DNA from: Sarcomyxa edulis
Lineage: Eukaryota > Basidiomycota > Agaricomycetes > Agaricales > Mycenaceae
Direction: 5' to 3'
NCBI GenBank assembly: GCA_009761415.1
Contig: QUOL01000003.1
Location: 1,054,001 to 1,118,000, forward strand
Length of the DNA stretch: 64,000 nucleotides
Shown: positions 20,617 to 33,800 of the stretch, in pieces
Position numbering within the stretch: the first letter of the stretch is position 1
Layout: each line of letters begins with the position of its first letter
Made by a program: the position numbers and the translations under genes
The notes under the pieces: generated by a model
Seen by the model: the letters and a program-made list of their open reading frames with translations, nothing else
Database searches by the model: none
Told to the model about the DNA's origin: nothing

Positions 20617-23347
20617 TCAGGCGTATAATTTGCCGAAAACAGTTTCCCCGTCGATCACGGTTGAAAGGACAGTGGTGCTGAGAATTCGATCCTCGGCAAT
20701 AGTCATAATGTCCTGAGACAGGACGACATAATCAGCACGTTTTCCAGGCTCCAGAGAGCCCAATTCCATTTCAGTGAAGGAGGCATAGGCCGGATCAATT
20801 GTCATTCCTAAAGAACCGAGGTTATGAACTGTCTGGAGGAAACGATATGGAATATACATACCTCTGAGAGCCTCCTGTCGAGTCAAACGTTGTTCAGGAA
20901 ACCTAGATCGCGAGACCTCTTGGTACATATTATTGTCGTGCATGAGATTGAACTCACCAGCCGCCTGGACCATGGGGTGAATCGCCGTCAGGAGATAAAC
21001 GAGTAATAGCGGCGTAGAATCCAGAGAGGGGATTCATGCTCTCGACTGGAAAGTCGGATCCAAGTGTGATTCTGGCACCACTGTCGACGACAGAGCGGAA
21101 CGCGTATAACATTTTCACTCTTTCAGGGCCCTGGTGGAAAGTTTAAATAAACCTTCGGGATGAGAGAAGATGAGTAGAAATACCAATCGGTCTTGAGCAT
21201 ACCACATGTCACTGACACTAGATTGTACACTTTATAAGAATAAAATACAGCATTCAAAAGGAACGGTACGTACGCGTGAGTGGGCTGTACGCTAGCAATA
21301 ACTACGATCGGTCATTAGCTGTCTCCGTGTTGATAGCGAACTTGGGAAGGCAGATCTTACCTCCTAATTTTCCCAAGCGTTTCATATCTCCCTTCGTCAT
21401 GATCTGGGCATGCTCGAGTCGAGGTCTCAATGCTGTTACATTGACACCATTCAGCGAAGCTTCGAATGCATCCAAAACGATGCCGTTGGCACGGTCGCCT
21501 ATAGCATGTACATTCTGGAACGACTGTTTAGTAGGTACTATAACAATCCAGAGATTTCATGTAGTTACCACTTGCCATCCATCCCGTAAGAATTTTGGGA
21601 TAACGTCGAATAGTATCTCTGGATCTAGACGCATCAAGCCATTCGTGGAAGGGTTGTCTGTATAAGGTTCGTAAAGCTAAGATAGATAAAGAATGTCAGC
21701 CCTGGGTAATCTATCAAGATGAAATGCTGTTTACCGCCGCACCACCGGTCCTCAGAGCGCCTAAGGATGTAACATGAGCATCATTGTGTCCGTAATCGAA
21801 AGTCACGTGGACTGACCGTCTGCAAAGATCTTGACGCTGCGAGCAGTGAGTCTGCCATTGCCGGCGCCGACGAGAGGTCGCGTTTCGTTGCCCCAATACG
21901 GTCCATTCTCGTCAAAGAAGGTCATACCATATATGCGAAGCTGTGGAAATAACGTCGTGAGGTTATGAGGATTGACGATGATCAATAAAGAAACATACAG
22001 GAAGATTGCCATTGTCGGCTTGTCTATATCAAACGTCGGTCTCGATCATTCCCAGGAGAACAGCGAAAACCGACCTTTTGAAAAACTTCAAAGATATAGG
22101 ATCCAAGCCCGCATCATGAATGGAAGTCAAACCTTTCGACAATGCATCTTTGACTGTCACTCCAAAACGCTTTAACAAATCTTCCTCTGTTAATTCGGGG
22201 CTTTTGACTAGTTCCTGAGCATTATCTAACAGAACACCTAAAGGGTCATGCCGCAGGTCAATACCGAAAAGATGAGAGACCCAAATTAGGAACCTGTGGG
22301 ATTGCCGAGATCATCCCGGACGATGATCCCGCCTTCGACTTCAGCAGGAAAGGGTTGGCTCAGCTTGAGTGCTGCGGAAGATAGCCAAAGTGCGTGACAG
22401 TCCTTGCTCTGCAACACCACTGGACGACCTCTGACGATGGGGTCAGCTTCAAGATCTGCCTACACAAAAAGTCAGAATAATATTGGAGCGATCAGGACGG
22501 CCTAATAACGAACTGCGCTCGGAAACTCTTCTACTGGCCAAGAGGTATGGTCCCAGCCCCCACCCAGAATGAATTTGGAAGAATTGTTGCGTACATCTGG
22601 GTCGGACAATATGTATTGTCTCACGCGAGCGACTGTATCTGGAGGGGATGGACAATATAGATATTGATATGAAATCATAAGCGTCCTTCCGAGAAGATAA
22701 GCGTACCCTCGATGCTCTTGGTTCCCTCAAGAGGAAGCTGCTGGCTCGCTCCATATTCGAGTATATGAGCATGGGAGTCTGTGCTTGGATTTCGACATCA
22801 AAACAAATCCGATAACTCAAATCCCAAAGAATGTACTAACCGCTCATTCCTGGAACTACAATGGCACCAGGATCAATGTAACGGATCGCTAGTGCAGGCC
22901 TATGTACAACTTTCAGAGGGGCGCCTAAGTAGACGCCCAACGAAGAATTATGCCAGCGCTCCTTGACGTCCTCTGTAATGAGATTGAGACCTCGGCCAAC
23001 AATAGTAAAGATCGACATAATATCTTACCCAAGCTTCCGGTATCAACGATCATAGAATTATGAACTACCAGGCACTGGGTGCGGGCATTCTTCGCGTCGA
23101 CCGTATATACGCTGTGGCCATCACGAGAGCACAATGCATACGCAGTGACCGAGACGCTTGAGGTTCCCAAATACGTATAAGTTAGCGCGGACAATGTGAC
23201 GGCGCCCAGGATTATTATGACATAAAAGTAGGCAGAGGTCGAAGTCGAGATTGCAGGTGCAGTATAATCACTGGTTTTAATCAAGCCCTCTTTGTTAATG
23301 CAGTGTTTCTTAGCAGCAGAAAGGGGACGTTGACGTAGGTCAGACAT
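20617..23347 (-). CDS. Membrane-anchored amidohydrolase (family 3, YtcJ-like)
   Basis: Metal-dependent hydrolase of the amidohydrolase superfamily. The protein begins MSDLRQRPLSAAKKH and has one hydrophobic segment at about residues 41-60 ('FYVIIILGAVTLSALTYTYL'), suggesting a type II signal anchor and a lumenal or outer catalytic domain. Metal ligands: 'DSHAHIL' (HxH) in the exon after about 22840, 'QVNVHAIGDRAN' near 21450, and 'RPRLEHAQI'. The C-terminus 'GSLEPGKRADYVVLSQDI' and 'VIDGETVF' is the usual end of this family. At least eight exons, all with short introns and open frame. The substrate cannot be told from sequence. Relatives are often annotated as N-substituted formamide deformylases or exoenzyme regulatory protein AepA. 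It is divergent from HRD1 over 718 bp. Confidence 0.88.
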
Positions 23348-24065
23348 GGCGAGTAGAACCTAGCAAGAAAAGTAAATAAAAGAGCAGGAGGGGGAGCATA
23401 GGGACCTACGAGAAGAACTGGCGAAAAGAAGGAGTGAATTGCATAGCCCTTGTCTTTTAAGCCAACCAGATTTTTTCTCAGGCTCAGTCAATGATTCAGA
23501 TTATGGGGCAATGGAATTGAGAGGCAACCGCAGACGCCCCAAAGACAAGGAAGTATCTGTATTGGATATACGCCGTTCAAAATCTGGGACCGATCTGCTG
23601 GAAAAGTTTCAAGATTCAAAAGATTCTATGCCGAGCGCGCTGGTCCTATTAGCGCCAAAGATTAAGTATATCGGGTCGGTGGGCGTCTATACCATGAAAA
23701 TGGAAGATTCGGTTGATTTTACCGCGGAGAAGGCTCGTCCCGACCTACAAAATGATTAGCGCCCAATCGAAGACTAGAATAATCATTAGTCTGGCTCCGA
23801 AGAAAGGCAGAAAACGGATGCTGTCGATAAGTACGAGCGGGAGACAACCCGGAGTCGGAGTCGGATGTATTGGCAGATTTCCCACGATATAGACGCCCAA
23901 CAAGAAACGAGCCACGTCGTTCGTCCATGACCGTGTCACTGTCACGCTACTAACACCTCCAGGCTTCAGCTCATACTATAGCCTCATACTGAGCCCCATA
24001 CATCGTCGACTGCTTGACGGGAGACTCTCGCGATCTATAGCGCTTGGCACTTAACCTGGTTCTAC
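23348..24065. other. Divergent spacer between amidohydrolase and HRD1
   Basis: Holds both promoters. Short frames exist on each strand (for example 23439-23759 on plus and 23745-23945 on minus) but none has a recognised motif or a credible splice partner, so I call no gene here. Confidence 0.5.
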
Positions 24066-26914
24066 ATGCCTGCTAACAATGTCCTGCGGCAAAGGACGCA
24101 AGCTGTCGCAGCCACTCTCAATAATCACCGAATCCTGCTCTATAGCATTCTATCTACGATTGCAGTATCAGCTGCCATCGCAAATGCCCTCAAGATGCAT
24201 AGTAACTTCTACTCTGTAGCTATATACCTATCTAAGAGCAGTCGTAGTGTTTTGGTGAGCTTACCACTCGTTACAAGCTGTTCAAAGCCTCCTAATATTC
24301 TCCTCAGGTACTTGCCAACTTCAGCGCGCTACTCGCACTTCTGTCAGGTCATGTCGTCCAATTGATGTTCTTTGGGGCTTTGCGTCCTCCAGAAATTGAG
24401 GTAAGCATGTTTCCTTGTATGACTCGGCTATATTTAATTGTTATTCATCCAGCGCCTGTACGATCGGTTATGGTTCTTCATAACTGAATCTCTGTTGGCT
24501 TTCACTATCTTTCGTGACGAATTCGACGCTCCTTTTGCCATTATGTTCGGGTTTCTGTTATTTGTCAAGTCTTTCCACTGGCTTGCTGCTGATCGTATCG
24601 AATGGGTAAGTGATCTTCCCCAAATAAGCGCTCAAGAATGCTCACGTTCTTTTCAGATGGATCAACGGCCATATCCCGGCCCTCCGCCTCTATTCCACAT
24701 CCGGATGTCCACCCTTTTCCTCATCTTGTTGTCGACCGATTTCATCATGTTCATAATTGCTGTGGAAAACACTGTGGCGCATGGTGTGGGAGGTATGGTC
24801 CTATTCGCGAGCGAGGTGAGCCCAGGATATTCTCCCAGGCTTTGAAGCATCGAGTCTTATAATTATCCATCAGTATGCCATCCTCATGGCCAGCGTCACG
24901 AACACGATGTCAAAATATTTACTCTCCGCTTACGAACTACGCAGAGCGGGCCAAAGGGGTGGCGAAAACGCGCCTCCTTGGGAGAACAAAAGCATGTGGA
25001 TTTTCTATATCGAATTAGTGACCGGTTGGTGTTATAGCTTTAGACGCCCTGCATACACTGAACATGTACTTTCTAGATTTCTTAAAATTGACAACATATC
25101 TCGTTTTCTTCACTCTCATCATCACCTTCTATGGTTTACCCCTCAACATCATCCGAGATGTCTATATCACGGCTAGGTCTTTCATCACGCGGTTACGTGC
25201 GCTACATCGATACCAGACAGCGACCCGGAATATGGACCAGCGATATCCAAATGCGACAGAAGCAGAAATGGCCGCCATGTCCGACCGGACCTGCATTATC
25301 TGCCGTGAAGAGATGCTTCTACTGTGGGGGCCAATCGCAGGACAAGCTGGGACACCTCAGCAAGCGCCTGGTCACGACGGGCCAAATACGACACCAAAGA
25401 AGCTTCCTTGCGGTCACATTTTCCACTTTCATTGTCTCAGATCTTGGCTCGAGCGTCAACAGAGCTGTCCCACATGGTCTGTCTTCGTTTTCACCTTCTC
25501 TCTCCGAATTCTGACATGCTTTCAAATATTTTCCAGCCGCCGAACTGTATTAGACGTTCCTCAGGGCCAACAACAAGCGCCTGGAGAGGCCCCACGGGAT
25601 GCAGGTGCCATCCCTCCTGCGCAAAATCCCCCCGGAGCTCCGGGTGCGCAACCAGGCCAACCCCAAGGAAACAATAATAACATTCCTCGAGGCTTGATGG
25701 ACCGTATATTCGGAAATCCCGTGCAAGCTCCACTTGTACCAGGTCAATTCGCTCAGCCTCCATTCGCTCAGCCTCAGAATCTCCCCAACCCCCCTTTGAA
25801 CGTAGGTCAAGGACCCGTTGTCATTAATTATCATATACAGTATCAGCAACAACGTCAGCCCCCACAACCTCAACAGCCACAGCAATTACAACCTCCACCA
25901 CAATTTCGTGGTTTCCAAGGGCCAGGTGGTGAATGGCACGCATGGGGGGATGTTCGGCCTCCCAATCCAGCTCAAAATTTTCCTCAACCCACGCTGCGAC
26001 AACAGGATATAGCAGTTCCTACACCTACTGTTCCTGCTCCCGCTGAGCCTCCAACGACGTCTCCACCAGAATCAGCAGCCTCTACCGAAGCGCCCGCTGT
26101 GCAAGAAGCCGATAATCCTGCAGATCCAAGAGAGGCTGCTGCTCTCGCAGCTCTGCGACGGTTCGGTGCTAGTCCCTCAAGACCCACCCCAGTCTCGCGC
26201 ACGTCTTCGTCAACAGCCTCGGGATCAAACAGAATTTCTCCACCTCCAACGGAGTCATCGTCGTCGTCGTCGTCCGTGACTTCTCATGCCCCTCAATCAG
26301 ATGTGACACCGAACGGCACCGCCTCTGGAGCTCACTCTCGTCCAGAGATACCATCATTAATCCCTCTTTACGATTATAATACCATCGGATCTCATGGGAC
26401 CATACGCCCCTCATTCCCTCGAGCGCCGAGCGCTCCGAGTTACCCGTCCCCCCACCCCCAAGTCCAATCCACCTCGGGCTCTCGGGCACCGGCGTTGCGT
26501 GCTGCTGCCGAAGCCCGAAGGACGCCAATGCCACAATTACCTCCGACAATGACAGACGAGCAATTGGCAGTCATGGATCGGCTAACGCGGGAAGCGATCG
26601 ACGAAAGACTTCGGGTGCTTGAAGGGGTTTCCGGTGCGGTTTACCGCTGCATTGACGAACTTATGCGGATGCGGAGCGCTTTACCTCCTCAGACTGCACC
26701 TGCACCCGCTGTCAATACGACGGCCGCCTCGCCAACAGCACCGACGGCGGATTCCGAGGATTTACCTGGTCTGAGCGTACAGCCTCCTACAACCCCGCAA
26801 ACATCCGTAGCTAGCGGATCGAAAAGTGAGGGTCAAGCGGACGAGCAAGACGGCGATTCGTCCAGCAGCTCAGATTGCTCATGTTCGAATGAGGAGGAGA
26901 ACGGAGCTTTGTAA
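24066..26914 (+). CDS. HRD1: HRD1/synoviolin ER ubiquitin ligase
   Basis: ER-membrane RING E3 ligase and retrotranslocation channel of ERAD. At least six exons encode a hydrophobic N-terminal domain with 'NNHRILLYSILSTIAV', 'RLYDRLWFFITESLLAFTIF' and 'FLLFVKSFHWLAADRIEWMD', the diagnostic HRD1 block, and six to eight membrane spans up to 'FFTLIITFYGLPL'. The RING-H2 domain reads 'CIICREEM', 'LPCGHIFHFHCLRSWLERQ' and 'CPTCRRTV', the last split by an intron at about 25477-25534. The loop between the first Cys pair and CGH is longer than in human SYVN1. About 380 residues of Pro/Gln/Ser-rich disordered tail follow, ending in an acidic Ser-rich stretch. All eight zinc ligands are present. Confidence 0.95.
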
Positions 26915-27063
26915 ATAATACGGGTGTAACTTTAGATATTATAAGAAAAACTTTTAGCCGTGCATGTCCCCGTTCTTTTGTACTGAGTCGGAGATCCAGT
27001 GCTTATGTCTCCTCATTTCCTCGATTTGTTTTCATTCTGACATAGAACGTATATGCATATAAA

Positions 27064-27875
27064 CTAATTGTCTGACAATAGTTCAGTCATCCTTTTCTTC
27101 AGTAAATCCTGGTCAATGACATAATCATCGACCTTGGAGAAGAACTCTTTCAAAACTAGACCCTTCTTTTGGCGAGGATTGACCTCGGACGGAATCTGTC
27201 CAATTATTGCACGCAGGATACCGTCAACCTCTTCTGCAGTGAGAAGAGGCGGAAGGAAAGAACTCAAAAGTCCTGCCTCTTGAAGTTCGACCAGTGCCAG
27301 GTCGTCACGCTTTGCCTCTTGGTACTGGGCGGCCGATCCTTGCTAGATTATGGAAAATGTATGATAAATACAAGTCAAGCTGATATAATAACATTCGCTC
27401 ACCCGACGAGAAGCAGCTTTTCTAATGATAGACAATATGCCATTATTATCGATTTTGCCACTGGGAGCTGATTTGTCTGCAGCATAAATTTCAGAAAGCA
27501 CGGACTAGGAAAGAAGCGGGTTCAATCGATAAGGACATCAGTTGACACGAGACTTGTTCTTACTGACGCGATACGTGGTCGAGGTAACAGTATCCTTTGT
27601 CTAAAGGCAGAAATATTATTGACTCGTTTGGAGGGTCTGCAACGTGACTCTTTTACCTTTATAGCTGTTTTGACTCCTGACATGAGACGTTGGCGTATAT
27701 CAACATCTAGGGTAGTCATTAGCGCCGTTATTCGTAAGTGAAAAGAGAGAGAGTACATACTTTCGGAGACCGGAACCGTATAGAAACGGCTTTGCAGTAT
27801 GAATTGCAGTCTGCCCGGATGTCGTATTACGCGCAAAGGGTTCACGAGGGGGACAAGAGCCATTTTCGCTGCCAT
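27064..27875 (-). CDS. AIM41: GatB/YqeY-domain mitochondrial protein (AIM41-like)
   Basis: Small protein with an N-terminal presequence (MAAKMALVPLVNPLRVIRHP), basic and amphipathic, then 'DVDIRQRLMSGVKTAIK', 'LSEIYAADKSA', 'GILSIIRKAASRRQGSAAQY' and 'RDDLALVELQEAGLLSSFLPP', the YqeY pattern that resembles the tail domain of the tRNA amidotransferase subunit GatB. Four or five exons, GT-AG introns. The start at 27875 is preferred. A second ATG at 27863 would give almost the same presequence. The yeast homologue AIM41 is mitochondrial, with a poorly defined role in inheritance of mitochondria. It is divergent from Qng1 over 482 bp. Confidence 0.85.
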
Positions 27876-28357
27876 GGAGGGTGATTGCAAGTATCAGGTT
27901 TTGCCTTTGTTCGGTCGCGAATGGACTCGGAGTAGCCTGAAAGACACTTGGAGGCAAATGAAAGCGTCACCGTGACCGTGCACGACTCGATCGGAGGCGG
28001 CCCAATCCCGAATTCGAAAAATTAAGCGCCTGAACTTGGCCAAGCTCGGAGTGTGACTGTCAATCCTGCCACCCGAGAGATATCCCAACCGGCGTGAAGG
28101 TCAGTAGGTGCGCATGCAGACTGATACGCCCCTCAATACCTTTGTCAATAGTCAAGCTTATAGCTAATTTTGTCCTTTAGAAGTTCTATAGCAGTATGTG
28201 ACTTTCAATACAGTTGCAGGCTTGCATTGCTTGAACTTACACACTCAAACTTGGGCATATTAAGCACCACTGTGCAGTACCAACAACCCCAGTTTCTCGA
28301 TCTCTATCTATATCAGGAGCTCCCTCGATCTCCAATCGCCCTCTACAGACGCGTGCT
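27876..28357. other. Divergent spacer AIM41/Qng1
   Basis: Promoter region for both genes. No motif I can assign with confidence and no coding structure. Confidence 0.55.
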
Positions 28358-30028
28358 ATGTCTGTATCTTCAACACCGCCTTTTCCCGCTCCTGGAACCT
28401 TTATACAATCTATCCGAGACTCGTCTAGGTCTCTCCGTCAGGCCGCTGGCATATCGGTGAGTGTGTGGTTGTTGAGCCATTCCTGTGCAGAGAAAAAAAT
28501 TCCCGGTCCTCTTGCGTCTTTAGCGCTGGACGAGTATCTGATTGGAATCCTTAGCCTCGAGGCAGCGATCCTATGCTGAGACGAAGAGTCGCGTAAGCTT
28601 TGGAATTAGAAGTCAGGCTATTTCTTTCGGATGCCTCCGAGTTTCACGCCATGAGACTGCTAAAGAATCGTATCCTGGGAGGCGAGCGTTGCTCATGGGG
28701 TGTCGGAGCTCCTTGGAGTTTCTTTCAATCTGTTGACCAGTATCTGATTTTTTCCCCTTCCAGATTCAACCAGAAGCAATCAAACGTCTTGTACTTTCGC
28801 CAGCTTTCCTCGACTCCTTTAAGCGCGTGTCTGCATCACATGGCTTAGCTCTGCCTCTTAATTTCTCATCTCCACTCGCGGAGCTGAACTTGCTTTCGAT
28901 TTTATCACTCCTCAATTTTGGCTCCGGATATCGCGTCCCTTTACATCAAGAAACTGATCGTGGAGCATGGGACTCCATACGAGCCTTCGTCTTTTCCCTT
29001 TACCTGACTTCTTCTGTCGGTGGAGAAGGAGACCTCCTCTCCGCTAAAGGAATGGAGAATATCGATAGCGGGAAAGTAGCCGAGTTGATGAGGGTTAATG
29101 TCCATGTCGAAAGGCCTCACGAGAGCATTCCAGGCCTCACCATCGGGGAACTGGGAGGGCCTCTGTATGAACTGATAACGCTCATTACCAAAACCCTGAA
29201 TGACACCGGTCATGTCCTCGTCCGTCTAGGATATCCAGATCTCGGTAGCTTCGTTGTAGAGGCGCTCAAGGCAGGGAACAAGGCCAAGTCCGATTCTAGC
29301 GTCGATTGTCAGGTCGATGTGGTTTTAGAACGTGTACGCAAGCCTATATCTTTTGCCTGGATGACGATATCAAAACCTCATAACTTGACGGTTATAGATA
29401 GTTCGCGCTATTCCGGCGTTCCAGGATATGGGTATGGTCAATGGGAAAGGTAAGTTCGATTTGCCTTTCGACCTAGTCATAGACTCTTACTTGAGTAGCG
29501 ATATATTGCTTCAAGAAAGCTCTGTTCTTGATTCACGCAGTCACCGTACGATTCGGATCTTTGACGCCCCCACCATTCCCTATACCATCCACTGCGCAGT
29601 GCCCCGTGTTCACTGATAATGTACTCCCCTCGCTCTTGATACATCTGGGGGTGATCGACCTCTCGGCGTCTCCTACCCTCTCAGCGCTCTTCCCAAACGT
29701 TACAGACAAGCTTTCGTCGCTCCTTGGCCCCTCTCCACCGAAAGCAGATGCACCACCAAAGTCTAGACTAGCCCCCAAAGACGGGCCCATTCTTACATCT
29801 GATCAAGCTTACATCTTACGTGCTGCAGCCATCGACGCCTGTGAACTGATCGTCGAGGAAACTCGCAACATCGATGTATCTTCACTATCATCCGATGGTG
29901 TTTCCTACGACTGGATCAAAGATATAACATTGCCACAACTCGACATGTGGATCTGGTCGATCGCGAAGGATAGGCCTGATTACAGAGAATTAGAGAGGTT
30001 CGTACTGAGGGATACTGTCTTTTTCTGA
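28358..30028 (+). CDS. QNG1: Queuosine salvage protein Qng1 (DUF2419)
   Basis: Queuosine 5'-phosphate N-glycosylase family, which releases queuine for re-use in tRNA. Exon 1 (28358-28456) encodes 'PGTFIQSIRDSSRSLRQAAGIS', joined over an unusually long 307-base intron to 'IQPEAIKRLVLSPAFLDSFKRV', then 'LPLNFSSPLAELNLLSILSLLNFGSGYR', all conserved in the family. Later blocks are 'IPAFQDMGMVNG', 'FKKALFLIHAV', 'FTDNVLPSLLIHLGVIDL', 'EETRNIDVSS' and the final 'LPQLDMWIWSIAKDRPDYRELERFVLRDTVFF', the hallmark C-terminus. The central introns (about 29335-29400 and 29450-29500) restore the frame. Length is about 480-500 aa. Together with the Qri7 gene this is the second tRNA-modification-related gene in the window. 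Confidence 0.93.
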
Positions 30029-30831
30029 ACATCGAGTATCGTATGTGCTCATCTATTGCAGACTCGTTCGTATGTACGTTTTTACTTTACTAATCTCTAC
30101 TTCCCTTCCCACCACTTACGCAAGTGTGTACTGGTTCGCCTGTGTACGGTGTAGACTGTAATCACACACTACCCATCACACCCAGTGCCAGTGAGATGAA
30201 GGATACATCTTCACCCGTCAGCCTATGAACCCGAACCTCTATGAATCAGCCACGTCGACGTCTTCATCAGCTCCTTGCGCCACCACGGCATGCCATTGGC
30301 CAGTCTGCTCGCCCTGACTGCAACTCGGCAACACAGCCCATCTGATGTTCACTATTGGTGGATATTTCTGCAGAATTCCCGGTCTCCTCTTCGACCTCCT
30401 GAATATTGTGCAGCGACGGTAGTTACTGGAGAGCTTGCCGAATAATCGATAGGGTTTGCTGGTTGGGCTGATAATAGTTTTGCTGCTTGTTGAACAAGAT
30501 AGCTAGGATTACAGCTATAGGATTATAGAGGATGCCCTAGTCTTCAAGGAGGTATGCCCTGAAATTGCCAAGAACGTTCGTAAGTGATGTATCATGTCGG
30601 CGCAACCTCGAGAACAGCGAATAGCGTGAAGTCTTGACAACTCTTTATGAGACTCCTGTTGCCTGGGTGATCCAAAAATTGAGATCGCGGAGACATTCAT
30701 ACACATCTATCAGGTTGTTTGTTGAACGGGTTCAAGGATGCTTCATAAGTTGAGAAATCTTTGAAAGATCATTTTCGTTCAAAACCATCACGATCGCCCA
30801 CCTCCTATATCCCTCTCTTGAGTCAAATTCC
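30029..30831. other. Intergenic spacer Qng1 to NAD kinase
   Basis: About 0.8 kb in tandem arrangement. No convincing coding frame. It should hold the 3' end of Qng1 and the promoter and leader of the NAD kinase gene. Confidence 0.55.
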
Positions 30832-33800
30832 ATGCCGGCCATGCCTGGATCTCTAATGCCTGGCTCACTTATGTCTCCAGACACAGATATGTTCTCTACT
30901 CCTCCGAGTACGCCTCTAGTCGCGAAGGACCCAACCATTCGACCATCGTTATCGAGGAAAGAGAGTAGGCCTATCATATCATCGCTTCATATCGACCAAT
31001 CTAGCAACAATTGGACTCCCGGGATCGTTCTGGAGCAGAGCTCTCCAGAGCTCCGGAAACAAAATGCCACACCAGTACTCGGGTCCAAAGCTTCGATTCC
31101 CTTGCCAATTCCAGACCCTCCGGAGGTTAATCACCATCACGAGAAGCCCATGAATTCACCCTGTTTCGTCCACTCTCATCTTGACAAGGGCGCCTCTTTG
31201 ACCGATTGGTTGCGCAAGAAACATACTCAGGTAGTCGACGGTGGTCTTGGTCTCGGTGTTGCGAAATCACTACAGAACGGAAACCATCTTCCTGAAACCA
31301 ACGGTCACGTCTTCGGAATGGTACCTTCTCCATCAGAGACGGCGTCGACGACTGACAGTAATGACGAGGATGAAGATGAATTCGGGGCTAGTTTGACGAA
31401 GCAATTGGCTGAGACAGCGGTTGGCGTCAGAGAGATGTCCAAGCAGCTCGGTCAGTGCTCGCGGCTTTTGCCAACGGCTTGGGACAAGCCTCTTATCTTC
31501 TCGTGCTCCTAGGTCGCGCTCGTGTCCGGTCAAACATCCAGAATATCTTAATCATCACGAAAGCCAGAGATAACAGATTAATCAAGCTTACTCGACAACT
31601 TGCTCTATACCTCATGCTCAAGCCCCGGGCGGGCCAAGAGCGTGGACTAGTGGTGTGAGTCTCCTTGTCTTCATAATCTTCATCCTCTACAGTGCTTCTG
31701 ATGCCAGACATAGTTACGTAGACAACCAGCTTAGACATTCTCGGCGTTTCGATGCAGACGGTATCGAGCGCGATCATCCAGAGCTATTTGTTCCCTTTCC
31801 TCGTCGCCGGACTACTAGTAGCAATTCCATCTCCTCCATGGCGTCTGCTTCGAGCAGTAGGGAAGATGTCCATAGGCGAGAGGAGGGTCAGTTGCGATAC
31901 TGGACGAGTGATATGTGCAGCCATAGTCCCCATTTATTTGATTTCGTAGTGACGGTCAGTCTTCGTCTCCCCAAAGCTTTCTTATAGTTTTTCTCACCTT
32001 CATCTTATCAGCTCGGAGGAGATGGCACTGTGCTATTCACATCGTGGCTTTTCCAGCGCATCGTTCCGCCAGTGCTCCCTTTTGCCTTGGGTTCTCTGGG
32101 CTTTCTTACTAATTTCGATTTCGCGGATCATGAGGCTGTGATGGACTCTGCAATTGATTCTGGCATCCGTGTCAACTTACGAATGCGATTCACGTGCACG
32201 GTCTACCGTGCAGTAGCCAATGTTGCTGGGAAGGGTCGAACAGCGGTCAAGAAAGGTGAAACGGGAGAGATCATGATGAAAAACGTCGAAAAGGGAGGTT
32301 GGGAAGCGCTTGAAGGGGGATGGTCCGGACAGTTCAATTCGCCAGATCACCCCGGGAAGGCCAAGGATAAGGAAATAATGTGCTTTACGACACGGCCCGT
32401 GGAGACGTTTGAAGTCTTGAATGATCTAGTGGTCGATCGTGGCCCAAGTCCATACGTCAGTCTGTTGGAATTGTTTGGTGCGTGCAGACACATATTCCTC
32501 AGTTCATAACGGCTTATTCCTCGTTCTTTCGGGCAGGGGATGAACATCATATGACGACGGTCCAGGCAGACGGGCTGACTGTTTCCACTCCAACTGGATC
32601 AACCGCTTACTCAGTAAGTACACATTGCAGCTTCGCTTTGATAATGTAGATCGGCCTAACGTTATATGATGACAGTTGTCTGCGGGTGGCTCACTAGTTC
32701 ACCCCGAGATACCAGCTCTCCTAATCACCCCCATATGCCCGCATACCCTTTCTTTCCGGCCTATGCTACTGCCTGATAGCATGGAACTACGTATTTGCGT
32801 GCCTTTCAATTCTCGGAGCACGGCATGGGCTTCTTTTGACGGCCGTGGCCGTGTAGAACTCAAACGTACGTTTTCCAGTCCCCTACAACCTACGCACCAA
32901 TAACTGATATGTGTGTCTCCATTTGTTCTCTAGAGGGCGACCACATTAGAGTTAGCGCCTCAAAATACCCCTTCCCAACTGTGTGCGCGGATAAACAGTC
33001 CACTGATTGGTTCCATGCTATCTCTCGAACTCTCAAATGGAACGAACGTGAGCGTCAGAAATCGTTCGTGGTTGTCGAGGAGGGTCCTGCCAAACCCAAG
33101 AAGCGATCAAAGCGCGGGACGGCATCTTTCGAGCAACAACAGCCCAGAGCATCTACTCCCGAGATCTTGGAGGAAATGGAAGACGAAGAAGAAGACGAAG
33201 TATCAGACGAGGACGAAGAGGACAAATTTGATATCGACGATTCGTCGCCAGAGGCAGCAGCAGCTTTGAAAGCTGCGATGGTAGGGAACATTCAGACTGC
33301 CAAGGATGAGGCTCTCGGGCGGGAAAAAGTGCTTGAAGTGGTCGAAACGGACCGGTTACACAGGATTACCGCTGAAGCCGCCGCAATCGCACTGAGAAAG
33401 AACAGGTCGAAGTCCAAATCTCGTTCCAAATCTCGTTCCAAGTCTAGGACGCGATCCGGCACACACTCTGGAGTTGATACTCCAGGTCGCTATGCAGGTC
33501 CTCAGGCTCATCCCCCTGTCATATCCCCACGGCATGTAGAATTTGCCGCACCACCTTCACCGACTGGTTCGTCGTCTTCGAATGATTCGATGGCCATGGA
33601 CTCTGCCCAGATGGGTACCCGCGATGACATTTACTCGCGAACAGCTACTACAAGTGGACGGAGCAGGATACCAAAAGATCGTGATCTTGACGTAGACAAT
33701 GCCAAGACGCCTACCGCCACAAACTTGATGTACTCGAGGAACCGGAGCCACCATAGAAGTCATTCAACTGATAGCCATGGTCATCGAGCTTTTGCTGTTT

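Noticed and set aside
23439..23945. Possible small genes on either strand between the amidohydrolase and HRD1
   Set aside because: The frames have no motif, no splice partners and overlap each other on opposite strands; the region is the divergent promoter.
28542..28848. Short ORFs within the Qng1 first intron
   Set aside because: The intron separates two conserved coding blocks that join in frame; the internal ORFs show no motif.
33055..33291. Minus-strand Ser-rich ORF
   Set aside because: Antisense of the acidic tract of NAD kinase.
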